A stretch of 62,000 nucleotides of DNA from Acanthaster planci (lineage: Eukaryota; Echinodermata; Asteroidea; Valvatida; Acanthasteridae): positions 459,580-521,579 of the forward strand of contig NW_019091533.1 of NCBI RefSeq assembly GCF_001949145.1, given 5' to 3'. The position numbers and the translations under genes are program-made. The notes beneath the pieces were generated by a model. The model was given only the letters and a program-made list of their open reading frames with translations. It did not search any database and was not told the origin of the DNA. How positions within the stretch are numbered: position 1 is the first letter of the stretch; the number at the start of each line of letters is the position of its first letter. Positions 46,301 to 58,300 of this stretch are shown in pieces.

Positions 46301-49300
46301 TACGCATGCGCTGACATTTTCGTACGCCGTACTTGAGCGTTGCATTTAGAATGCACAATTCGATATCCACTCTATCTCATTTTGAATGCTCTACAAGCAC
46401 GCACATGGGTTCAAAATGTCTGCGCCCAGGACAGCGTCAAGTTTTCTCCGCCCGGAGTATGAGAAGTTAGCGCTCCAGTTTTATATATAGCTCTAGTGAC
46501 ACTGCAGTTTATGGCGTCTAATTGGATCAGTCTATATAATTATGTACAGGAGCAACTACTTAAAAGCGATATAATACGAATGTATTTTAGGACAGAGATT
46601 AATAAGGTCCGGTTCACCACCAACAGACCCTACACTCTCTATCCGGCCCCTATACAGAGTCTTCTTAAACAATTTCCATAGATCTCATGGAAGCGGCTTA
46701 CAGACTAACCACAGATGCAAGTACATTTCCATCTCATTTCTGTGCACATAATGCTAAAATAGTGATAACTGGTTATACACTGCACACTACCTAACAAACA
46801 CCAACAAAGAAGAGACAAAATGAAACCTCGATATCCCGATGGAAACAGGATGAAGATTTTTATAGCTCTGGTGAAAAATCACTAATAAAGGAACACTGGA
46901 TATGAAAGGGAAACCACTGCAAAACAGGAGAATAAGTATGGACTAGAATGATACCTGCGTGTTGGTTTGAAGGAGAGGATTGTGGTCTACTGACGGACTG
47001 ACTAGAAGAGGTAAGGGTGTCTTGTGCCGGCGCCTGGCTGTCACCAGCTTCGCCTTCCAGTGGAGAGGGGACCTGGTCGATCTCTTCCGGACGCACAACC
47101 AGGAGAGACGTCAGCGGAGTGACGAAGTGATACTACGGAGAAGATTCAATGTGAAGCAGTTAAAACCAATCTGTACTTTGTTAAAACCAAGAACCATAGC
47201 CCTGTAAGAATCGAAACGAGTAACGTACATAAAAGAAAACAGACGAATAGTATTTCCCACCACGACGTGGCTTGTCGTGTACAGCTCCCACACTGCAGAA
47301 CTATTGACAACCCAACATAGTCACTTCGTGGCGGGTCGAAACTTCTACAAGCGCGAATGTCACTTAAGTTCGATGTGAGAAGAAATACCAACTAAAACTT
47401 GAGTTGGTGACGGATTTTTTTTAATTCTATATACCGAGTGGTGTCGAGAATGACAGCCATAATGTTCTCACTCCCACAACTCCGTTTGAACGCAAACGTT
47501 GTGCAGAAATCACCAAGCTGGTTTGCTCTAATACCGTGACCAGATCAGAATAACCCACAGCAAATAAATGAGATCTGATTGAACATCAGAATGGATGGTG
47601 AGGAACTCTACCGTGTTTACTACTGTGACTATAATGACCTTTCTGAGGGTTAAGGCTAACTACAGGGGCTGTTCATATGCAGTGTTAATTGGCAGGGAAA
47701 GGAAATAATCCTCCTTCTTTCGTATATCAAAGAAGAGGTCCCCTTAGAGAGGGGCACGGCTGCCTTGGACCCCCGGATAGTTACTTGTTCAAAACCAAAT
47801 TGGAAAGTTTTTTGGTCGAGTATCCTTGTCCAAAATATATGCAATGCAACTCGAGCCAAGAAGTTTGAATAAACCATAAATAAGCCTTAACAGCATCATG
47901 AATTATGCACTTGAGATCTGCTGGAGTTACTCTCAATTATATAGCTTTGTACGGTCCATTACCCTCAGTGACAGGTCCAAAGCTCTGGCTTTTAAGTCCT
48001 CCTTTTCCTGGCGATCTCGCGAGATCTTCCGGGCTTTGAGGAGCGACTTGATATTCAGGTAGGCCCACAGGCGCTGACAAAAATCGTCCACAGCGTGGCG
48101 GCTAAGCACTGCAGAAGCAGGAGTCTACAAGTGTAGGTGAAAAAAACCAGTCAACAAAACAGAGGCCTGGTGTAGAGGCCAAAACGTCAACATATTCCCC
48201 ACATACAGAGTGTAACGCTTCTCCGCGTAGCTTGGTGGCCTACTTATCTGTGGCATGTAGCTCTCACAATAGGCTTATGTTTTTGCCCACATCTTGCTCC
48301 GATATCAGAAAGAACTGAAGGATTTACAGTGTGTATTTTTGAGCCTAATGACCGAACCCAGCTGAGTGCTCCCATAAGTCTACGGGCAAATTTGACCCAT
48401 GTAATTCTTAAATATTTCCTGACAACCGAAATTACTCGGTTTCTCATAACTTTTTCTTCTCCGGTGTTGGGCGCTCATTATACTTTGAACGCGATTTACC
48501 TGTATATCGACCATGGTCTCTAGCTGGATAAAGGTGTCCATGGAATTGGCCGTCACCGTAGCCATCAACTCCGTGAGTCCGCTCTCGTGCAACATGAGTT
48601 CATTGGACAGCTGGCCGGCCACAATGATCTCCGTCCCCTCGAAGTAGCTGAGGAAGTTAGTCTGCGTGGTGGAGTTCACGTGGTTGTACTCGATGTTGAC
48701 GTTGAAGAGCAGCGGGGTGGCCACCTCGTCGTAAAAGCCCTTGAGCTGCAGGGAGGCGCTGCCGTCGGCGTAAATCTTGCGGGCCACGCCCTGGTTCTCC
48801 GAGGCCAGGTTGTCCAGGAAGTCGTGGTCTAAATCATGGCCAAAGCCCAAACAGAAGAGGGAGAACTGGCCGGCGATTGCCTCCTTTACGTCATCACGAA
48901 TCTTTATGAATAGAATATGGGATAAGCAACGGGAAAGCGGTAATCAAAAGACAAATCGAGATTAGTCACCAAAAATCCAACACCTGCTTCGTTGAAAGAC
49001 CTGAAGAGGGCAGACAAAGCCCACTTACGTTTTCCTTGAAATGCCTGGCCCAAAATACTTTGCAACATCCATACTTTCTTCACACATGCCCTCCTAGCAC
49101 AAGAAGAGAAATGGTGAGTGCTGCTTGCCTTTCAATTTTGTAGTCTTCCTCCAACACAAAGGTTTAAATCTTCTTTATTGTGTTCTTTTGCAGGCAAGTT
49201 TTATCAAGCTTGAGAGCTACAACACGGCGCACTGAGCACTTTCGTAAATTTCACCACAACCCAATCATCATCGCTCTCTTCCTTGTTTGCCACTAAAGAG

Positions 49301-52300
49301 GCTCCATATGTTGTTAAGCTTCGTCGTTAATAGGCATGCAACATAATAACGTCACCCTTCGTTTACATGTGCGCTTTCCTATGGCAGTGAGGTGGGACGC
49401 CATCCATCGGAGCTCCCACATTAAAACGCGCAAGTAAACCAAGCGTGATGTCATTAAGTTTCCGGTCTATTGCGGACCTGGTTTTGATTTGTGACACCCG
49501 AGGAGGGAAGTCCGTCCGTCAGCATTATGATCATGGAGTATGCCTCTCGCTGGTCTTGCCTGTCCACTAAGGCGGATGTCTTGAGCAGATCCACGGCCGT
49601 CATCAGACCACCGTGTAGGTTAGTGCCTAGCGACCAGGAGAAAAAAAAGTTGCGTCACTTCCTGACCACTGAAGAGTCTATTATATTATCTCCGCGCGCG
49701 AGGTTCTGAAGCCCGTCCGGACCTCGACGTGGACAGCGCTTTCAGTCCATTATCTGACAATCTTTTGCTTCTTATATTTTCCTCTTCTTCCAGCAAACGA
49801 TCTCAGCATATAACATGTTCTATCTCTCTCTCTCTTTCAAGATGGCAAACGGCTGTTAGAAACCTTCATACGTTTATCCCTGGGTTTATCAGAAATAAAT
49901 GGTGAATACACTGAGAAATTAAAATCCGATACCCAGTCCACTGCTTTGAAATTAACAGAATGAAATTATGTGAAGGTAAGAATGCAGTCTATGCAACTTC
50001 TTTCCTATTTGAGGCTGCATCCGAATCTATTGTCTAGAGCTAGGTCTAGGTCTTCACTCCATTGAAAGTGCGTGGAGACGCGCAGACAATGGACCTAGCC
50101 GTAGCTCTGGAAGCCCGTTTCGGACACGGCCTTAGTTGTCTTGCTCCTCTCTCTCTTCCATCGTCCATGCTGTAATCTCACTCACCGTACAGCGCCCGCA
50201 ACCTGCCGACGAACTGCAGGGCTTGCTGTATGGTTTCGTCCGTTCTGTCAGCCATCCCCTCATACTGCCACACATCAATATCATCCGTGAAAGTCACAAT
50301 GTTAAGTCTGCAAAGAGGTAACATGTGATGTGTTTTTTATGCATTCGTGTGACAAGTTTGCGGTTCACACCCTTCTGGTGCAGTTGTGTCCGCACATTCA
50401 GAATGCAAGGAGCAATGAAACGAATTAGTCTCCTGAAGTTTTCATTTTTCCAAATTTTCATTTCAGTATTCTTCTACATGCTACTTTCACAAATCTCCAC
50501 GAAATCTTACACCAGTGCGCAGATTGGAAACGTGAAAGGGGGTTGATCAGTGTTACTGAGACTAAACGTTGAGCGATGTGGTGCACACCTACGCAATTGG
50601 TACAGATAGGAGATTTGCTGAAGCTCTAGACCTGTGACGATCTAACTACTTTCCCTCAGGATAAACTTAAAAGTGTAAGTATAATAAAGAAGAGCCGCAG
50701 ATTTACAAGGCCTGCACGTGATTTACTGTACTGGCCAGTCAGCTTCTTCTTCGCTTTTACCTATCTCCCTCTCGGATGTCGGCCAGGATTGTTCTCATCG
50801 CTTCCTTCGTTTGATCCATCTTGGTGCCCCCCATCGATCCGCTGACGTCGATGACGAAGACGACATTTTTTCGGGCCGGTGTCAGCCCCTCCGGGGAGAA
50901 GTAATGAACAAAGTATCCATTCATCACCTGGCCAAAGGAATATACGGCTCTTGTGGGTCGAGTGATTCAAATAAACAGCCGGGAATGAAAAGGGTTAATT
51001 TTTGAGATCTAAACTCTGGGGCGAGTGACAATGTTAGAGAATATGTTTTTCGTGTTTGTCATCTTATTGCGTAATTGTAAAATCGGAAAAACTCCCTCCT
51101 CTAAGGGTAAAACAAACGGGAGAAAAAATGACGACAAGCTAACTGTCTATACAGCCACAGGACCGACAGAAAAGAAACACCATCAGAAATCAATCAGTAT
51201 CCAAATACAATGTACTCATTTCCAGTAGATCGTTCAGAATGATAATGTACCGTGTATTTCCAAACCACAGATCACAATGATAACTCATAAACACCATGTT
51301 GTCATAAAGCACCGAATACGAACCGTACATGTTTTGCTTGATAATTATGTTGCAAATTATGAAGGTAGATAATTGGCTAACTTGACCTAAACACCAATGA
51401 ATTGTTTTCATGTTGAAAGACTGTTTATCACTTTTCATGGAAATAAAAATGACTGGGTTCGAATATAAAAATAACGACTCTCGAAAGTAAAGACAGCTAT
51501 TTTTGCAATAACAAATTACTTGTCTCAAAAATGAGAAATAAATGCGTTCAAAAAGATAGCTATAAATATAGCGATGGCACTAAAGGGATATCGTACAATT
51601 CGTCGGGTGCCTGGAAGAAGGCCGTAAGCGTTTACGACCTTTTGCCAAGAAACATAATCGCTGCAACTGTATGTATGTATATATACAACTGTTTTATTTT
51701 AATGAAATATAAAATTTCTTTGCAAATACATGTAGATACAAAAAAATCTTGAGTCGTTTGATAAGTTGTTCAAAGGTTGCTTTTTGCACAGCCTGTGATG
51801 ATTTGGTAGTAAATTTTATCCGTTCTACTGAATAAAGAGAGTGTGCTTTTTTCTCCCTTTTACCGGGATCATTTTGTCTATGTGATCGTGCTTCCGGGTT
51901 AAAGGGCGTAAGCGCGCTTAAGACCTTTTGCCGGGCACACGACGAATTTGAATCTTAAAAAGATGAAGTCTAATTTTAGTCATGTCCAGTCTTACATTAT
52001 ACTTTGGCATAATTCATCTGGACCTTTCATTATGGACTACATTTCATGGTACTTTACTTCTGTCTTCTGTGCTTCACCCTCTGTTATCAATCAGAAGTTC
52101 CAACCATCCATTTTGAAAATCGAACTCAAAAGCCACATACCTGCAGGTTCCCGGCGCTCAGATCATGCAAGACATCGTACTGGACTAACAGGTTACCAAT
52201 GATTCCATTAGCACGCTCCATCTTTTGCTGGTCCTTCGAAGGGTGGAACTTGATGTGGGCTCGATTCTGGGACATCTTGTCCAAGTAGACCACATCCTGT

Positions 52301-55300
52301 AGCGGTGAGATGACGTCATTGGTGGAACCGCTATCTACAGCTGTGGACAGCCACATGGCGTCCATCTCCTGCAGGCCCTGCGGTTCCGTGATGTGAACGT
52401 CAACGTTCAGGCTTCTCACCACCTAGGAAAGCAAGAACATATCACTCCATATTACAGCCCCCTCTACTGTGCTTATTCAGAAAATGCACATGCCATAAAA
52501 ATGGAGCTACCAGTGAGCCACTGCTACGGACTAAACAGGCTGCGTAAAAGTAAGCTCTACACTCTTCAGCGTGCGAACGGCATGAGTACGATCCAACCTA
52601 AAAAAATGCACTTGATGTAAGCAACAATTTCTGCCCCATTCAGGACAAAGATAGGTGCACACACGAACGCAGCCACTGAAGCTGGTTTGTAAATATTTGG
52701 CAACTGTGGACCTCCTTTAGCCACCGTCCAACTGTGGACCTCCTATAGCCACCGTCCAACTGTGGACCTCCTATAGCCACCGTCCAACTGTGGACCTCCT
52801 ATAGCCACCGTCTGCAGTCTTTTATTTTCCAGTTGATCTTCAGTTCCCAGTTTGTTCCTGGAAATTTTGTTATTTGTTTCACGTCACCATACCTGTCCAG
52901 GATCAATGTTAAGCCGGTATTCGATGACACTGTGTCGACGCTGCAAGAGTTCCTGGTAGGTGAGGTTGAACACCACGGCCGAGTAAGATGCAACGTTAAC
53001 GGAGACTCTGAACGTGTTGGGTCTGGTCTCACTGCATTTGAACGGATGAACAGAAACACCAGAATGTTCGAGAATTTGGTCACGTAGTTGTTGGAAGAGC
53101 CCAAAGGGAATGGTTGCAGGCGACGGTAGGCGATGCATCTACTGGGAAAAGGTTGCCAGGCCAACTGTGAGTGGCATTGTTGCCGGCAGGCCTGCCAGGT
53201 TTATCGGTGGCAGCCGACACCCGTCCGCAACGTTTTATGATGCATTGCCCCAAAAAGCAAACTTTCGGAAGAAATTCCTTTCTGTTTTAAATCTCACAAT
53301 CAAATCTATCTATTCGGGAAAAATGATACCTTTTAATTGCTGATTAACTTTAGGATATTTTGGCTGATGATTCTAGAAATCTAAATAGGTGATCGAAAGT
53401 GTAAATAATTGTATAATCGAAAAGAAACCGCCACAACATTATATTCCGTTGAAGCCGCGTTTCTTTGCCAGTCATGATTCTTGTTACTGCGCATACTCAG
53501 GGCCAACTAAATCCACAACACGGTATCGATAAAAAAATTCAAAGACATGGACTTACTGTTGTTTGACCTGTCCGGCTGTCTGGCCTCGTTCCTTCGCCGC
53601 ATTGTATTCTCTCTGCGCCGTTTCCTTCTCTTTCACCTCGGCTTCGTAAGCGACATCGTCAATCACCCTATCAAAGTTGGGCAGACGAGAAACAGAGCGG
53701 ATCTGAACTAGAACCAAGATGATGGCCAAGAAACGTACGTACCCTCTGGTGTCAGCATTGCGCAAGCTCAGTGCATAATATCGACTGTAGCTCGGATGTT
53801 CAAACTTCAATTGTCACAGCAACAAAACGCAGTTGCTCTGGCAACAAAGTTCTTGCGCACTGAATGTTGACATTGAACCCAGATATGAAATTAACTCTAT
53901 TTGTTCATATTTTACATGACTTCCAGATGTACTAAGTTTATAATAATTGTCATAACGTATGCACGGAAACTACATTGTATTACAAAGTATGAAAATAAAT
54001 ACCCTCTTTCCTACCGAAACAGGAAGCGACTTAAGTTACACTGAAATTCGTTTGTGCAAACACATCGAGATTTTATTCCAGTTCACTCACCGTCTGCCAA
54101 CTTCATATTACCCACTGTACCCACAGGGTCTTTGGAATTAGACAGACAAGAATAATCACGTTGGTTCTGCAAAACCTTCTACAAACTTGAGTATGTCATA
54201 AATTTTTCGACACTACAGCCTATTTGGGCTATTTACATGACAAATTTGCTGATGAAAGCCTCTGAGGGCAGAGTGACGGCGAAGGTTGCCTCTTGCGGGA
54301 ACTCCTTGTCATTGACCAATTTGCTGTTGATGAGCGTGTTGGCGAAACGAGCCGTGATGGAGGCCTCCACGTGGAAACTGTGTATGTCTGGTTTGTAGAC
54401 ACGTGTTGGCTGGAGGGAAAGGAGAGTTCGATTCCGTGAACCAACGGCTTGAGAGATATCGGAACAACTCCAAAAATGCCTTTAGTCTGTAAATATGTGA
54501 AGAGTGGTATATCCAGGTTTTTTTGGGGGAGGCGTTCGTTAAAAAAATCTTCATTTTCTTTTCCTTTTTAAATGCCAACATGTCCGAAAAACTCTGTTTG
54601 CGATTAATAACTACTTCCGAAAAGATGATTATAATATGAATGGAATCGGGAATCGAAACAATGTTTTACCTGTTCCATATATTACTGTATTAAACATAAA
54701 TCATTCGACGTAGGTGTATGCCACAGAACTTGTATTATGATTCCAACTCCACTTGGTTTGGATGGAGGTGATGGGATTCCACATTTTCTATCCCAACTAC
54801 TTAAAATTTCCTCATTTAAATTTGGTACTCCTAAATTTCCTTAACCTCAGACTGCTGGCATACGACTATTATCAGGGAACAAAATCAAGTCCACTCAGAA
54901 TCGTGTAGGGAATAGTTCGTTGTTCGAGGAGATACATAACATTCCATGGTAAGTTGTCCGTTGACGATTTAAATATCAGTCCAATGAAAAATTTCCCGGT
55001 ATAGGTGCCATACACAGACGTCAATCAAAATGGTAGACATGCCTTTGGGACAATTTTTTTTTGGGGGGGGGGGCAGGGCGGGAATCTACCCCCCCCCCAC
55101 ACACACACACACTTTTCGACGGAGGATGGGCTATTGGATCATCCCCACACGTTGTTTGTGAGCCTATCTTGCAGCTTGATTTTCCAATTCTCAAAACGAC
55201 CCAAAGAAAATGGGAAAACCTCAGTGAGACAAACTGAGTAAGTCGATGTCTAAAGCACACTACAGCTCTTTGGGTGCAGACCACTAATTCAAGTGAGAGT

Positions 55301-58300
55301 TTCTGGCCAGCTCATTAGCATTTAAAGTGCCCCCACAGTATCTTTTGAAAAAGGAGATTGTTTGGCCCCAAGAAAAATGGGTGAGATTGTGTAAATCGTC
55401 GCCAGGATCAACTCCATGGGTCTTTGAGCTTTCACATAAGAGCAGAATGGTTAAAAACTACGACTGAAAAAGGGTCCTAAGTGCCCGAGAAAGTTAAGGG
55501 TTGCCACTTGAAAAATGGCTGCAATCAGACTTCGGAAAAATCACTGTTTTGGGGTGATTTTGTTTTGTGGGAATAATTAAAAATGTAATCGGTAAACCAA
55601 CAAAAAATTGAAAAGAAATTGAAAGATAAGTGACCAGACAAGAATTTCATTTGTGTTTCAGAAATCTCTGGGCCCTGAACAGTGCTGATTTTACACTGTT
55701 TTCAATGGGGCTTGAATTAGTGGACTGTACCCCTATGAGCGCAACAGAGTTTCCGGTCTTCTTTCTAAAACGAGAGGGCGCCGTTGATACACTGCAATCA
55801 CGAAAAATGGGTGAACACATCCGTGTCCGCAACCACAGCATGGTGGAATGCATAGCAATCAAAGACCAATAATTACTGAAACTAAGTCCAAATGCAGCAC
55901 GTTTATCCAAATGATTGACCTCGGGTGAATCGATGATTTCCTGGCACTTTAGATAATAATACGTAAATGATGTATAGTGTATTATTTTGTCTTGACGACA
56001 AGAGTGCGTGGCTATTTTGTTTTCGTTTACATCAGCATTAATAAACAAGAATTTAAAGTGCCCTGAACTTAGTTCGTTTCGACATAATGAAAACTTGTGC
56101 ATATTTCTTTCTAATTAGAAGCAATATAATTTCTACTAGATATTCATCAGGCATTAAGGAAGAAAATTCATATTGAAATGTAGAAAAGTAAAAAGGTGAG
56201 GTCGAGATCTGGGCGTGCGCAGTTTGGTCAAGTTAACCCCACTTATTGCAGTACATGTACAAGTAAGTAGCTCAATCGTTTGGTTTCTAATTATTCTCAT
56301 TTTTCTTGTGAAGGGGCGTACGGAAACAAGACAATATCCTTGTCTGGTTCCCGACCCATAGCCTACCCTCATTTCCGTTGGATAGTCCTCATCGTCGCTC
56401 ACATAGTAGTTGGAATACCCAGATCCACCACCAGAACCGGCTTGTCGTTCTTCACGCTGCAAAATCACCAACCAATACAGGATAAAATGTGCTTCCTCAT
56501 TCTTTGAAATCGGTCGCACAGTACACGAGTATAAACTAACAAGGGAAAGATCAAATTATAAAATTGCATAGCTTAAAGCAAGTGGAATTCCCAAAATGAT
56601 ACTACAGTAATAAATAATATAACCAGCCTATGATTACCAATAAAAACAAGGGCGGATCTAGGAGTTTTGCAGTGGGTTGAAACTTTTCGTGCGGGGAAGG
56701 GGTACTGTATTTGTCACCTGAAGCTATTTAATCTCTTTGTTTATCCTTTAACTGACACGCAAATAGACCCCCTACCATGCCTACGTATTTCCATGATTTA
56801 TGCTTTTTAGGGGGACTTGCAAACTTAAACGTAGGCCCCTTGGGTGGAATCAGCAGCCACCCCCCCCCCGACATTTTATCCCGATATCGTCGCAGTGCAT
56901 TTTTCAGCATCTGAACCTTTGAGAGTTTTAGAGTAACTCTTTGCGGTCATTGTGACACAACTTTTGTGAAAATTTAACATACCATTCTTGCGCAGCGCGC
57001 AATTTTTCGAAACGGGTCAGCCAAAAAATGAACAATGCACGCGGGCTGGCACGCTGTAGCCTTGAATTATAATGACAAAACCGTACGTCCGATTGAGCTA
57101 AAACTTCACATTTGTAATGATAAGGAGTATCTTTCATTTGTTCCAGGTTTCAAAACAAGCGAGCCCGTCACAGCGCCACAGCCAAGTTCTAAGTAGCGGA
57201 ATCCACCCTGCCCCCGCCTGTGAGATGGGTCAAAATAACCCAGCTCTTTGAGAGTTCAAGGGAAAGCAACGTACAGGTGTACTCTCTAAATCGGAAAGAA
57301 TGAAACAGGGGACAAGATGAGTCAGTGTGAAAATCACTCTCTAAGTTAGATTGAAATACTTTGACAAAATAAATTCGGTCGGAGCTCCAGTGAAAACGAG
57401 ATCTTTTCGATTGAAGAAATTTCACTCTAAAACGTCTGGTATCTACTCCGACTTCGGGAGTGAATTTTCACTCGAAAAGACTGAGTTTTCACTCTTTTGA
57501 ATTTAAAGAGATGGTTGGTCTCCGATCGACAAAGGTAATTGGCTCAACTGTTCAAACTCTTGTTTACGACTTCAAAGCGTTTTAAGTATGTCAATGTGCC
57601 GCCGTGTGTATTATTTTTGTCAAAAAAAAAAAGTGCCACTTTGCCAAGTATCGAGGTCAGTGAATGTTGAAAGACACCATCCACGTTTGCCAGCGGGATC
57701 ATTGTGTGGTTACTTCCAGAAAACAATACCAGGACAGATTAGGGTCAGTTTATTGACTTTTGGAAAAGTGATCTCATTAAGCTGGTTTCCCTTCCGGACC
57801 TGACAGGACCCCCTAACCACAAATCACACTTTGTCCACAACCACACTGGCAGTGTTTCATTAATGTTCTCAAGGCTTTAACGACAATACGTGCGTTATAC
57901 GCCACACCGACAACCCGGAGTTGCGCCCTGCGGGTAAACGCTATAAACATCGAACGGTGAATAAACATTCCAATGAAAGATGAACCAAGTGGAGAGACAA
58001 TTTTGTCCCCTTCACATGGGTGATCCATCGGCGCGGTTTTCTCTCAAAATGTTCATGATCACAGGTGAGCGACCTTTTCAAAGGGTAAACCTCCAGTGCA
58101 ACAACGCTGTTGATTGAACACGGTTGAACCATGGAGAAAGTCTATTTCATGCTTTGTGGTTGCAATGAGTACCAACCGCAACCGTACGTGCCGGGTTGGG
58201 AATTATATTGTTCAGGGCCAGTCCTGGGAATTTAGCCCGGTCTTGCCCGGCATCATGTTTGCCAGTGAAAATGTAGTGGAAGAACAAAACATTCAGAAAC

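Noticed and set aside
49000-49110. Small extra ITIH exon ending at a GTAAGT near 49028
   Set aside because: Its only sensible frame does not match exon 10 phase, while exon 9 extended to 49478 gives the family sequence without it.
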